Under the pieces are notes generated by a model. The model did not search any database, had not been told where the DNA came from, and worked only from the letters and a program-made list of their open reading frames with translations. From positions 17,505,976-17,569,975 of the forward strand of contig NC_088298.1 of the NCBI RefSeq assembly GCF_032854445.1: a stretch of 64,000 nucleotides of DNA, written 5' to 3'. The number at the start of each line of letters is the position of its first letter. Positions within the stretch are counted from its first letter, which is position 1. This document shows, in pieces, positions 12,111-23,885 of the stretch. A program made the position numbers and the translations under genes. Origin of the DNA: Liolophura sinensis (Eukaryota > Mollusca > Polyplacophora > Chitonida > Chitonidae).

Positions 12111-13254
12111 TTTCATAAAAACATTTACCGGTATCACATATGCCAAAACTGAAAACTTCTTCATAATGTCTAGTTTCGTATCACAACACTTCAAATACGA
12201 GCTATCTAAACATTAGTACTTGATGCGTTTTCCTCATGCATGGGATCCAAAACATATGTTCAAACCAAACTTGTCTGACGTCACTGCTGGCTTTGAAAAG
12301 TTACGACGCCATACTCATGAAGTTTTCATTTAATACCCCGACAGCTGGTTTAATACGTTAAGGAACCCGAAGTTCCAGGAGTAAAGCAGGTACCTTTGGA
12401 GACTGTACTTTCCTGCGTGTGACGAACATACACTTGCACGACATAGACCTTTTCGAACTATCAATTAAGAACACGCAATGGTCCCATTATAAGCAGTATT
12501 GTTGCAAATCGGCAGGATGTTCCACACATTGGTTACAAATGTTCAGTTTTTCCGTGACGTCACGATGTCACAATTGCTTTTCCCGGGAATGGAATGAATA
12601 GTCACGTTGTCATGAGAAGGGGTGATGGGACATCGGATGTGTTGGAACCATCCATTGGCGGAAGGCAATTGATGTTCGATCCCTTGATGTTACCTAGGCT
12701 GCAAGAACAGTGGAAGCAGGGGAATTCAAAAAAATCTCTATCCAAGGCAGGTTTTGAACCCACGCCTCCAATGTCATAATGATTGAAAAATAAGCGTCTT
12801 GACACACTCTGCCAAGACCCTCTCCCCTGGAATAAAGTAAGATCATGACTCCAGGGATATCTAGTCTCTTGGCAGAAATCTTTATATCACGCACTAAATT
12901 TATCGTTTATTTATCCGAGATGAAAATATCTCAGACTACATCTTCTGGATCCGAAATGGTTCAATGGAGGCCTCAAACCGGGGCTATGTGAAATATGCTG
13001 AGAAAACACTCTGACATAGAAGAGAAAACAATAAATCCGCGCGCCTAAGGTAACTATAGATTTACAACAACGAGCTTCTTTCTTCAAGAACTTTTTGTCA
13101 GCTTAAGATACCGAACTTGTTCCGAATCAAACTTACCGTTGATTTCACCCGAACAAATAAACGAAATGCTAACTGTGTAATATAAGACTATACGATATGA
13201 CAAGTGACCTATTTCAAAGAATGCTCGGAACGCGATCGCTCTGAAGGAAATACT
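12111..13254. other. No gene seen
   Basis: Several short frames occur but none has recognisable domains or paired splice sites. The stretch ggttttgaacccacgcctcc at 12751 is B-box-like but has no matching A box. Confidence 0.4.
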
Positions 13255-13473
13255 CTAAACAATCAAACATTTCGTCCAGAAAATTGTACTTTTTGAGACA
13301 AATAATAATAATAAATTATTATTTTTGATGCCGAAACTTACTCTTTTACAGTAGCATATCATCCTGCCTTCCTTCCAAACACGCCTTAGAACAGCTTTCT
13401 AAAATCAGTAGAACTCTCAGAACGTGGAAAAATCAGTATCTTTATAATGGACGAAATTTTAGGTCATTTAGGG
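13255..13473 (+). mobile_element. MITE-like element E, copy 1
   Basis: It shares internal blocks (ccgaaacttac, cagtag.atatcat, cttagaacagctttctaaaatc, agtagaactctcagaa, aaattttaggtcatttag) with the copies at 42120-42335 (reverse) and 58893-59100. The ends resemble inverted repeats around (c)ctaaaatttcgtcc. Non-autonomous, about 215 bp. Confidence 0.65.
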
Positions 13474-13790
13474 CAGGCAGGGTAACCGTCAGTATTGTAG
13501 TACAGTTGTTGACGAACTACACTTTGATGTGTAACTGCGCGGAACAAGCTGCGTGGTATTGTATTTATCGAAACTTGGTATTAAAATAACGCAAATTCGC
13601 CTGCCCTGAAATACCCCCACTCCTCCCCCACCACCACCACCACTGTGGGGTCGATTAGGGTCAGATGAAAACATTGGAAAGGTATTTGGGAATTTATCGG
13701 CTGGATGTTTGTATGGCATGCGATACACACCGACACAGCCTTAGTCATTAAAGGAATATAGTGATCTATAGACTCACTTACGCTCAGCCA
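13474..13790. other. No gene seen
   Basis: Contains a caccaccacc run near 13630. Nothing else recognised. Confidence 0.4.
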
Positions 13791-13800
13791 AATGGACAAC

Positions 13801-13831
13801 TACAGTTATTTATTTATTTATTTATTTATTT

Positions 13832-13875
<44 letters not shown>

Positions 13876-14045
13876 TTTGATTCTTGTTTTACGCCGTACT
13901 CAAGAATATTTCACTTATACGAGGGCGGTCAGGGAGGAAACCGGAAAGAACCCGGGAGAAACCCACGACCGTCCGCAGGTTGCTGAGAGACATTCCAACG
14001 TACAGCTTGAGAGGAAGCCAGCATTAGCTGGACTTGAACTCACAC
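13801..14045 (-). repeat. SINE-A with expanded TTTA tail
   Basis: About 75 bases of (ttta)n precede the body gttttacgccgtactcaag ... gaggaagccagc ... gctggacttgaactcaca. The distal tRNA-like head is missing. The tail has grown into a microsatellite. Confidence 0.9.
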
Positions 14046-14084
14046 TGATGTATCAATATACGCATCTTAGGTAAGATGGATGCT

Positions 14085-14170
14085 CGAACAATACCACTGT
14101 ACTGTCAAATAGACCGAAACAAAATCTACATTCAAAAAATAATCTGTTCATTTTAACAAAGAAATGCACT
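14085..14170 (+). mobile_element. MITE F fragment
   Basis: The terminal motif attcaaaaaataatctgttcattttaaca resembles, in two parts, the ends of the F elements at 15637 and 16332. No matching second end was found. Confidence 0.4.
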
Positions 14171-14590
14171 GAATAAACTACCTTGTTGCTATAAGCAAAG
14201 TTTTGAACAAAGTACTTTGTTCCATTTTTACTTAGACAATTTCCAGACAATAAGTCTGACGTTAAGGTCAGCGAGCGCAGAGGATGGAGTTCCCGCCATC
14301 GAATATAAAGTGAAACAGTCTTGCGCATGCCGTTAGTTGTCATTGAATGGGCGCACAGGATCCCTGGAACTGTGTTTCCATAATTCTGTCTAATAACCCT
14401 GTGATAGGGGCTGTATATTCATCGCGTTGAATAGAGATCGCCACTTTGGATATATTACCAGTTGCAATTAAAGCGCAACTGACACACATACTTTGATTAC
14501 CAACAACATATAAACTAAATATGCACATAGCATGGTAAACGATTCAGATATTGATTTAATCCCTTTGCCTAAACCATACCTTTATTGTGT
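14171..14590. other. No gene seen
   Basis: Nothing recognised beyond short frames without domains. Confidence 0.4.
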
Positions 14591-14960
14591 TTTTTCAACA
14601 TCAGTGAAAATTGTTAGCTGCTTCTCTTTGCATGAATCGGTCTTAATTTCGTACTTAATGTGATTACTACTGGTAGTTTGTGTTAAACATCCTTATGGGA
14701 ATTGTTATTGCCAATATTGTCCTGGAAAGTCCATTTTGATGGACGGCTGAATGTCTGTTTTGACGCCTAGATCCAATGAATCAATCAATCTCTCATCCGA
14801 TTAGTCTGGCAGTTCATTCTTTGACGAAGTGTATTTACCAGCGACCAAGACAGGCCAAAATAATAAAAACAATGTCTGTTTTGACGCCTAGATTACATGA
14901 ACCAGTCAAGGACTTATCTCAGTAGTCTGTCATTTCTGTAATTTTCGAAGTGTGTTTCCT
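14591..14960 (+). repeat. Dispersed repeat G with a 121-bp duplication
   Basis: tcagtgaaaa.tgtt, gctgcttctctttg.atga, gggaattg and ggacggctgaatgtctgtttt form a block also found at 27130-27330, at 26650-26740 and reversed at 28985-29100. Here the part beginning atgtctgttttgacgcctag is present twice, starting at 14751 and 14872. Confidence 0.65.
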
Positions 14961-15636
14961 CGTGACAAAGATTTAAAAAAAAAAAAAAATTTACCGGCTA
15001 CGAAAAAACCGGTGCTCGTGGTTTCTTTGACAACAGCGTTTATATCTGTCAGCTCTGGTACATTTGCCCTTTGGGCGACACAAATTAACCGTGAAGAGTT
15101 TACCGGCGAAATAAATTAGGTTTTGATACACACACATACAGGTGGCTCTCTATCCATTTTCTAATTTGCCTCTCCCGCATAGTTAGTAGTAAAAATATGA
15201 TACTGGTTTACGGTCTTCGAGGAGGTATAAACTTCAGTAGAACCAGGTCTAACACGGGTCGAGGCTGACGAGCTCTCTAACTCAAGGAGGTAATAAAGAC
15301 GCCCTTATTCGACGGCTGGGAAGTTTCAGAGAGATGATTCGTAATAGCTTATATCATCCCACCGGAAATACGTTCCTTATCTTTCTTCCAACCTTGTCAG
15401 ATTGTGGTTATGGATGTTAACGCCCTGCCAGCCCTGCATGTCTGTTTGCCCTGCCGGTGTTCGTCTGTTTGATTGACGTCTAGCAGCTAGCACTGGCCTA
15501 CATGTCATACACATGCAGCTTGCACGAGATCTTAACCATACGATGTATACCTGTAAGAAGTGATATATGAGGACTTGATATGCCTTAACATTGTACACTC
15601 GTTTGCGTTGCGTAGAGTTTCGTGGTTCCAAATCTC
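14961..15636. other. No gene seen
   Basis: A poly(A) run lies at 14976-14990. No supported coding region. Confidence 0.4.
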
Positions 15637-15886
15637 CCTCCAAAAATATAGTCTGTTCAATTTAACAGAAAATCTGTTGTCTAGTAAGTGATGCTAGAAT
15701 GTATTCTGTTATTGCAGCAGATTATTCTGTTAGATATAATACACATATTTTGTGATGTCAACATAGAATTATTAGACTAACAATATATTGTGTAGAAGAT
15801 GACCTAGTACGATTGCATACATACATTCTGGTAACAGTCAGACAACAGACTATCAGTTACAATTAACAGATTATTCTTTTGAGTGA
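15637..15886. mobile_element. MITE F, copy 1
   Basis: The left end (ctccaaaaatatagtctgttc, aatttaaca) and right end (aattaacagattattctttt, gagtg) are imperfect inverted repeats. The interior shares aatctgttgtct, agtgatg.tagaa and tattctg.tatt with the copy at 16332. Confidence 0.65.
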
Positions 15887-16331
15887 AGACCATATGGCAA
15901 CATTTCAAGAAACAGGTTTTGATGCATATTTCTTGTCCGAATCTTAACCGAAATTTGAATTTGAAATTTGAATTTGAAAACATATTTTCCAAGATGGACT
16001 ATTGACATTTTAGCTGAGACAAGCAGCTCTAGACGAAATAAACTCTTCGCTGGATATGGAAACTAATTTGTATCGATGTTTTGATTTCATGTTTTAACGG
16101 TAAGACTGTTCTTTTATTTGCAATTTTTCTTTTTTCTTGTAGGAAAATTCTTTTCCACTTTATAAACTAGCTAGTTTATTAACTCGATATAGAAACGTTT
16201 TTAACGATTTAATATGATTAATTGTGCACGTTTAGTGCTAAGTACTATAATTGGTCTTTTCTATGGTGTCGTCCATCTGTAATCAGCGGTGCTTTGCGCT
16301 CGTGCCTTGTAGGCTTTAATTTACGTCGGTA
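15887..16331. other. No gene seen
   Basis: Contains three overlapping gaatttgaaatttgaatttg units near 15950. Nothing else recognised. Confidence 0.4.
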
Positions 16332-16558
16332 CACTCAAAAAAGCAGTTTGTTAATTTTAATAAAAAGTCTGTTGTCTGAGTGATGTTAGAAGGTATTCTG
16401 CTATTATAACATAATATTATGTCATATTCAACACAGTATCCTGTTGATCTGATAAAATGTTGAAGTAATAGAATATGTGTGTTATACGGAATAACTGAAA
16501 AAGCTGCTGCACTAGCTGCTGACTTTCTGAGAAAATTAACAGATTAATTTTTGAGTGC
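16332..16558. mobile_element. MITE F, copy 2
   Basis: The ends cactcaaaaaa and ttttttgagtg-like, extended by gtttgttaattttaa and aaaattaacagatta, form inverted repeats of about 27 bp. The element is about 227 bp with no coding capacity. Confidence 0.7.
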
Positions 16559-16895
16559 CAGTTTGTACAGTGCGTGATACGTTAGTTTGCACCTGCATGT
16601 TTCCACAATTTTCCTACTCCCAAAATACACTGTACTGATGCCTAATATTTATATTTCCGTGGCGGTCAATTTTATGGTTGGATAAAACCAAAGACGTTTG
16701 GCAGTTAACTGGCCAACTTTTCCAATTGTGACCTACACAGTAAAGTAAACAAATTACACGCCATATTTGTGAAAGGTAAGCGGTCCTCAAAAAAGGTTAA
16801 AAGCATGGCTATCAGTCCCAAAGGCGTGTTCGACCGCTCATGATCACCAAGACCCCCAAGAACTGCGAGGCCCAGTTTTGAACTCACAAATCGAT
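16559..16895. other. No gene seen
   Basis: Nothing recognised. Confidence 0.4.
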
Positions 16896-17100
16896 TTACT
16901 TATTTAATTTGTGTTTTACGCCGTATTCAAGAATATTTCACTTATACGACGGCGGTCATCATTGTGGTGAGAGGAAACCTGTTAGAGCCCCCGGGGTAAA
17001 ACCCACGACTATCCGAAGGTAGCTGGAAGACCTACCGATGTACGACCAGAAAGGAACCCACTTGGAAATGGACAGAAAGGAAGCGACCGCATCGACGTGC
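16896..17100 (-). repeat. SINE-A, diverged copy
   Basis: ttaatttgtgttttacgccgtattcaag in two blocks, then cacttatacgacggcggtcatc and the body up to the rggaagcgaccgcatcg region. The extreme head is missing. Confidence 0.85.
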
Positions 17101-17829
17101 TAACACTGTAACTACTGCCTTTTAAACGCAGTATTGATTGTTCAGTGTACGTCTCCCATTACCTGGCCTTGGGAGTAATAATTAACAAAGTATCCGGTAC
17201 AGCCAAACACAACCGAATTTTCTCACAGCTTGTACGTACTGAGTGCATAAAACCTACATCTTATCGTGATTTATGCTCGTAGTTATACATGCTCAAGCAC
17301 ACATTAAGCAACCTACCACCGGAAGTTCAGAACGTCAAGCGTTATTGTTTACAGAGCACGTGACAACCTTGAACCGTTACCCGGGAGGCCTCTATGTCGA
17401 CATGGGTAACTTCCGCAGCCAGTGTTGAGCCAAAGTTTTTGCCCCCCTCGGAGGATGATTACAGCCAGGTGAGCGGTTGGAAGGCCTGGGGACTTGGATG
17501 TGTTTGTGAGTGGGGAAGGGGAGGGGGATGGGTTGGAGGAGGGCTGTGATTTACGGGTTAAAAACCAGAAGGCTGGAGGAGAATATAAAAGAGTTGCTCG
17601 TCATGTACAGTACATGTGGCTTAATACTCACATCACCAAGTGACCCTTACATATTAAATTTCAACAGAATGTAAGAATCTTACTTGAAGTTATTGTAAAA
17701 AAAATTTCAATGCTGTTCGTTTAGATTCATTTCAGTTAGACAAGACATCACATAAAATAATATTTTTTTTATACTTAAGACAACAGGACGAAATAAGAAG
17801 TGAGACAGGCGACAGTGTGCTTTGTGTAA
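17101..17829. other. No gene seen
   Basis: A G-rich patch (17515-17550) stands out from the AT-rich background. No coding region or element recognised. Confidence 0.4.
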
Positions 17830-17839
17830 AGCACCACTG

Positions 17840-18195
17840 TTTATACAATTACCATTTACCATAACCATTACTGTTATTACGGCATCATTACCATTTACCA
17901 TAACCATTACTGTTATTACGGCATCATTACCATTTACCATAACCATTACTGTTATTACGGCATCATTACCATTTACCATAACCATTACTGTTATTACGGC
18001 ATCATAGCCATTTACCATAACCGTTATTGTTATTACGACACCATTAACATTTAGCATAACCATTACTGTTATTACGGCATCATTATCGTTTACCATAACC
18101 ATTATTTTTATTACGACACCATTACCATTTACCATAACCATTATTGTTATTACGACACAATTATCATTTTCATAACCATTACTGGTATTACCATT
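17840..18195 (+). repeat. 39-bp minisatellite
   Basis: About nine units containing accatttaccataacc and attactgttattacgg. The period of 39 is a multiple of three, so open frames run through the array on both strands; these are repeat products. Confidence 0.95.
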
Positions 18196-18239
18196 ATCGC
18201 CGACGTAGGCCTATAGGCCTATACATCGCCCAGATCGTA

Positions 18240-18960
18240 TCATATCTGGCTAATCGGATGGTTTACAATCAGATTAGCAAAACGGAACAGGGCAGAATAG
18301 AAGCGAACGAAGAATAGAATGGAACACTGAATTGAAAGGAACAGTGAGTAGAATGGAACAATGAATAGAACGCAACGATGAATAGAATGGAACAATGTGG
18401 AGAAAGGCTCAATGACTAGTAAGAAACAATGAATAGAAAGGAACAATTAATAGAATGAAACATTTACTAGAACTGAATAGTCTGGAGAATGGCGCAATAA
18501 ATAGAAAGGAACAATGAATAGAAAGGAACAATGAATAGTATGGAACATTTAGTAGAATGGAACAATCAGTAAAATGGAACATTCACCAGAATGCAATAAT
18601 GTGGAGAAGGGCACAGTGAAAAGAACGGAACAAAGAATACAATGGAACATTTAATAGATTGGAACAATGAAGAGGAGAGCTTAATAAATAGAAAGGAATA
18701 ATTAATAGAATGGAACATTTACTAGAATTGAAAGTGTGGAGAATGGCACAACAAATAGAAAGGGGTAATGAATAGAAAGGAACATTTAGTGGAATGGAAC
18801 ATTTAGTAGAATGGAACATTTGTTAGAATGGAACAAAGAATTGGTTTGAACATTTAGTAGAATGGAACAATGTGGGGAGATCGTAGAGAACAGAATGGAA
18901 CAATAGGTGGAAGGCATCAACGATAAGAGTCGAACAATTAATGTGTTTCAAATCTTTAAG
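18240..18960 (+). repeat. Irregular GGAAC-type minisatellite
   Basis: Over thirty imperfect units of aatagaatggaacaatg or aatagaaaggaacaatg, some as tagtagaatggaacattt. The spacing varies around 17-22 bases. Confidence 0.9.
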
Positions 18961-19131
18961 GTAGACTACGAGGTAAAAAAAAGAGTCAACTGTCGAATGA
19001 ACTAGCAAATCATCTAAATAAATACATACATAGATTTAATGCCGTATTGCACCAGTTGGGGTATGTTGTTCCCAGTTAAGCCATCCAGTTCATTCATATG
19101 GAGAAAACTTAACAGGCTGACCTCGCTTCAG

Positions 19132-19549
19132 CACACAAAAACACTTGTGTTGAAATCTACACAACAACTTGTGTTGTTTTCGTTCAACACAGAAATGTGT
19201 TATCCCAATACAAACATGTGTTAAATAAATGTAAAGTAAACATGTTTGTGTTACAAAACAATATTTATTTATTTATTTGATTGGTGTTTTACGCCGTTCT
19301 CGAGAATATTTCACTTATACGACGGCGGCCAGCATTATTGTGGGAGGAAACCGTGCAGAGCCCGGGGAAAACTCACGACCATCCGCAGGTTGCTGGAGAC
19401 CTTCCCACGTACGGCCGGAGATACATAAAAATAAAACACAAACGAGACGTTGTGTTAAATGAACACAAGCGTTGCTCTCACATGACCCAAGACTTTCGAT
19501 GCAGAAAGCACAAGTTCTTGTTCATGCAATGTAAGTGTTTTTTTGTGAG
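19132..19549. mobile_element. Inverted-repeat element split by a SINE
   Basis: The left end acaaaaacacttgtgtt and right end gtaagtgtttttttgtg are imperfect inverted repeats. The interior is full of acaca/tgtgtt half-palindromes. A SINE-A copy (19261-19420) sits in the middle. Confidence 0.45.
19261..19420 (-). repeat. SINE-A, 5'-truncated
   Basis: tttatttatttatttgattgg, gttttacgccgttctcgag and the body run to cccacgtacggccggag, where the copy stops before the tRNA-like head. This is a typical 5' truncation. Confidence 0.9.
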
Positions 19550-19875
19550 ATATTTCACGTAGGGCAGTGGTTTTCCCCCAGCACCCTCCATCTCTCCACC
19601 TTTCATCACTGTGATATAACCCCATTCATTCGTATGAATGAATAAAAGAGAGAATGAAAGAATAAGTGAATAAGTAAAGAATTAAATAAAATAACAATAA
19701 TTATACATATATACAAAACATATACATGTGCTGCTTTTAAGCTGACGACGAACATTTGGTTTTGCGCCACAGCTGCATGAAGTAAATCAGTTTAGCTTGC
19801 GTATTAGGTGAGGAAGATACAGACTAGGTACAAGTAAGTGACAGTGATGTATGATAGCTAAACATGTGTACAGTT
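19550..19875. other. No gene seen
   Basis: A/T-rich with short gaatgaat runs. Nothing recognised. Confidence 0.4.
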
Positions 19876-19879
19876 TATT

Positions 19880-19975
19880 TCTTTTATTTATTTATTTGAT
19901 TGGTGTTTTACGCCGTACTCAAGAATATTTCACTTATACGACGGCGGCCAACATTATGGTGGGTGGAAACCAGCT
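19880..19975 (-). repeat. SINE-A, 3' end only
   Basis: The tail, gtgttttacgccgtactcaag and cggcggccaacattatggtg are present; the copy ends abruptly at about 19972. Confidence 0.9.
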
Positions 19976-21140
19976 CATTTTTTGTTGTCCGCATTACACA
20001 GCTGCGGATTATTTTTTCTGCACGTTTCTGCAATATGTGGAAAGTGATTGACAATGAAATGAAAGAGCTGTACAATGAAACGAAGGAATCCCATACTGAA
20101 CTGAAATGGTTGTATAATGACTTTATCCGTCTCTGTCAATTGTCTCGCTGTTGATTTTAATGTTGCCACTGAATATAGAACATTAATTGACAGATTTCCA
20201 AACTAACGGAACATATAACCGAGATAAAAAAAGTTGTAACTTTCAACGATTTATACATGTCCTAGATGATGATTTTTGTTGTAAGTGTTTTCTTTTTGCT
20301 GTTATAAAAATATTACAAGTTACTTCCGCTTAAATTAATCGAAATAATTCCTCCAGGGAAATCATTGTCCAAGAAAACATGTTTATAACGGCCATTTCTT
20401 TTGACAAACGCTGTTTGGAATGCTTGTTTTGGCGTGTGTAAAAAGCAGATGACACCTTAATTAGCTCGGATAACGACTGGGGTAAAAAGGCCAAAGACAC
20501 GTAAACTCTATTGGGGGCTGTTCTGAGCGAAGTTTCCAGGCACGTCTCTCTCTCTCTCTCTCTCACTCTCTCTCTCTGTTGAGCGTTTTCTCGATTGAAT
20601 TATCACCTCTGTTTACAGTGAAACATCTGTTAGCCATGAAGCCTGGAGAACTACGGTAAACTCTGGTTCGGTAGACGGCCTACACGATATGATGGTGACC
20701 AGATTGGGCCAGCTTCGCAGGAGAAATGACCGGGGAATGAACCACGGAGAGGAAGCTCCGGATACTTGGAAATAAGAGATGCAGGAACCAGGCCAAGATG
20801 ACGAAAATGATGTGGTTTCCCCCCCCCCCACCCTTCCCCCACAAACCTCCATCCCTCACCTCAACCCCCACCCAACCCTCATGGTATAAACGTGGCAAGA
20901 TAATACAGGAATGTAAAGTAGTGTTATTCAATAAGGTTGATACGAAAAATAATTTACACGCAACAATTAATCAGGCCCACTTTAATAAAACTTAATTCGT
21001 TCAGCAGTTTCTCTTTGGTAATTTTCCCGGTATAAATCACCTCCACTCATGGCGATTTAATTAGATCACAGGCAAAGTCATTTAGGCAAAAAGTTACGAG
21101 ATAAACGTGTTACGAAGTTTTGTGAAAGCAAACCTAATTT
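19976..21140. other. No gene seen; CT and C-rich tracts
   Basis: A (CT)n run lies at 20545-20578 and a C-rich tract at 20819-20880. The end of this stretch (about 21060-21135) resembles the right side of the gtttcac elements at 22150 and 50976. Confidence 0.45.
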
Positions 21141-21250
21141 ATTTATTCAATTATTTGACTGGTATTATGTTTAACGCCATTCTCAAGCATTTGTAGGATG
21201 ACCGTCATTATTATGGCTGATAAACCACAGTCCTGTGGGAATTTACCGAG
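21141..21250 (-). repeat. SINE-A, decayed
   Basis: tttatttattcaattatttgac, a gttta.acgccattctcaag block and a tattatgg block in SINE-A order. It is heavily diverged. Confidence 0.6.
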
Positions 21251-21559
21251 GGACTTTCCCACGAGTGTGCACTTTATTTATGGAAGACAACAAAAACTAT
21301 ACTGCGCAAACGACCAACGAGGGTGATCGACCTCCTACTGTTACCATAGCACCACATCAATTGAGAACGGGGAAATCTACAAATTGCCTGTCCAAATGGA
21401 AGCTAATTACATGTAGAATAGGATCTGGATATGACACTCTGATGGGAATATAACAGGTATGTTGAACTTACTTGGTATCAAAGTTCAAATATTGCATGGA
21501 AAATGTCTGTAGACAAAGACACTAGATTTAATTGTTTTTTGTTTCTTGTTTTGTTTGTT

Positions 21560-21810
21560 TTGGACGGTGTCTCCTTGAAGCAGGTCGCACCCATGTGGAC
21601 ATATCCACGGTCTTGCCTCACGGGAACGCCGTGTCGAAAACACCAGACATGACACCCATCCAGTCACATTAAGCTGATATTGTCCCGACCTGTTCTTGGC
21701 CTATTTTCCTATGCCGAGCGCCAAGCAAGGTAGTGTCAAGATTACCGATGTTAAAGTCTTCGGTGTGACTCGATTCGGGATAGGACCTTGGATCTACGAC
21801 GCAGACCCTC
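21560..21810 (-). repeat. SINE-C copy
   Basis: ggtgtctccttgaagcaggt, aacaccagacatgacaccc, atccagtcacatta, gagcgccaagcaaggtagtg and gtgtgactcgattcgggatag match SINE-C order. The terminal tail is missing. Confidence 0.65.
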
Positions 21811-22149
21811 AAACCACAACTCCACAGCACCCCGTCCAAAGACACCTGGCAGGCCCACCGTAACCACACCCACCCACCAACAAGGTACACATGCATCCTT
21901 TAGCGCTGAGTGCCAAGTGCGGATCGAAAAAGCAAAAGCAAATATTTTAAAAGAAAAGGCTCGACCAAACGCATATATCCATTGTTAAAGTATTGAAATA
22001 TCCAACATCTATTGCTTTTTATATTTGTGATGTTGCATGAACGAGATATCGCAGTTTGATGAAAGCAAAATTGCTCATTCGCACTGAGAAAATCGAAAGC
22101 ACCGCCATGTTCTCAGTTTTATCCAGTTTTATTTCAGTAACCCAAGACG

Positions 22150-22292
22150 GCCATATTCACTAAACTTCGTAAGTTACATTTCTAGTAACATTTTTTGTAA
22201 AAGACATTCTCTAGGTTATAGTGTCGTGAGGCGACGTCATTCACGAGAAAAATTACAAAAAATTGATTTACAAAGTTTTGTGAAAGGGGACC
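22150..22292. mobile_element. gtttcac inverted-repeat element, copy 1
   Basis: The left end attcactaaacttcgtaag and right end aaagttttgtgaaaggggacc are imperfect inverted repeats, as in the copies at 29973, 44791 and 50976. About 140 bp, non-coding. Confidence 0.55.
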
Positions 22293-22524
22293 CTGTGCGT
22301 GAGATACGAGTGACACGACATCTTGTTTCCGGGTGTTCTAACATGGCGTATCACATGGTTTCGTAAGAATTCGATCTAGATTGAAAGTTCCTTTATGGAA
22401 GTTAGCAAGTGGTTAAGTGGCCATTGTCGATTGTTTCTGTTTCCATCCCTCCTCAGAAAAAACTTGGCCTGTATTATTTGTTGTTTTTTCCTTTAAATGT
22501 GAGGCATTATTTTGTGCTCATCCC

Positions 22525-22815
22525 TGTTTCGAAGACTTGAAAAGAGGAAGTTGTAACTTCCTCGCCTGGCGTTTTACATGAAGGGGATAGTGCAGCGACT
22601 GGTTGGCCCGTATCAGCATAATGGCTCGGGCGGGCCAGCTTACTTATCTTCGGTAAGTCGTTTCAGTGGAGCAGCACTAGATAAAAGAGCGGTGGAAATC
22701 CGTCCTGCAACAAGGAGGCACATTGCATACACCCTAAGGATTCCCTCGTCGTCAAATTGTTGAGCACGACGTCAAACCCCAAGCACTCACTCACTCACTC
22801 ACTCACTCACTCACT
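22525..22815 (+). repeat. SINE-B, 3' part
   Basis: aggaagttgtaacttcctcg, ggcgtttta, tataatggctcgggcggg-like and ttaccgaag-like blocks end in gacgtcaaaccccaagcact and a (cact)n tail. The tRNA-like head is missing. The tail microsatellite fits the target-primed reverse transcription end. Confidence 0.85.
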
Positions 22816-23522
22816 CCCTGTTTCGAGGACATGGACGAATCAAGTTTGAACATTTTCTATTTTCTGCTAGATTTAGTAGTTAAATTTCTAGCATACACTC
22901 TCCTTACAGCGCATGCGCATCACTACCGAAGCCTGACCTTCAGATACAGTACTTCGCTTCCGATGCAGAGTTGTGCGGCTTTGGTGGCCATTTTGGAATT
23001 TTCTACATGTTTTTGGCGGTAGAATCTTTCAAGGCTTTTATTTTCATAAAACTATACAAATAGATTTATTTTGTCTTGTAGGGCCACGAATTAAGAAATA
23101 TTTTATTTTAGCATGCTGCTAAAAGAAATACTCGATTTTATTTTTGGAAAAGCTCTGTAGGACTACCTTCTTTCGGATCCGACCAAGAATCGACCTGTTG
23201 AAATTTGAAATTATAGACCGCATGACGTCACTCTTCTCGGAAACTTTCTGGTTTTATAGGAGAAATAAAACAATCGAATAAATTGTTATGTTCGCCGTCT
23301 CAAAGAACGGAGAATAAGCTCAGTCATATTACAAGATGCATAAGGATAAAGAAGAGGGCATTTTACCGAACGGCATGCAGGGTATCTGTAGGCATATCGG
23401 TAGGCTTATCCGTAGGCGATGGGCCTCATGTGTGGTACATTTTCCGTGCCAGTGAGGCAATGCAGTAGGCCCCCTATTTCTGTTAGCATCGGTATAGAGA
23501 GACATCATCATGTTCTGCTCCA
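22816..23522. other. No gene seen
   Basis: Nothing recognised; a short tandem atcggtaggcttatcggtagg-like run lies near 23390. Confidence 0.4.
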
Positions 23523-23730
23523 GGGATCACGAAGCGATCTTAGACTGAAGTCAAAATTTCAAATGATTTAAAAATTGTCGTTTCTTATGTTGTAATGTTA
23601 AACTTTTGCATGACAATGCAAATTCTGGGCAAGCTATTGTTCAACAAATTTCAGCTAAAACAATGGAAAGAAACATGCCAAATTTCACGACTGAAATTTT
23701 GACTTAAGTCTAATATCCCTTCGTGATCCC
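23523..23730. mobile_element. MITE with about 38-bp inverted ends
   Basis: The left end gggatcacgaagcgatctta, then gactgaagtcaaaatttca, mirrors the right end with about four mismatches: tgaaattttgacttaagtc, then taatatcccttcgtgatccc. 208 bp, no coding capacity. Confidence 0.8.
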
Positions 23731-23774
23731 GAGGCCTAACTAAAATCTTACTGAAAACGACGTCAGTTTCCATG

Positions 23775-23885
23775 CAGTACGTGGGAAGGTGTATCAGCAA
23801 CCTGCGGTTGGTCATGGGTTTTCCCATCCCACCATAATCATGTGAAATATCCCTGAGTACGGCGTAAAATTCCAATCAAATAAAT
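23775..23885 (+). repeat. SINE-A, 3' part
   Basis: tacgtgggaaggt, agcaacctgcggttgg, cccaccataatc, then gtgaaatatccctgagtacgg and caatcaaataaat. The middle is shortened. Confidence 0.85.
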
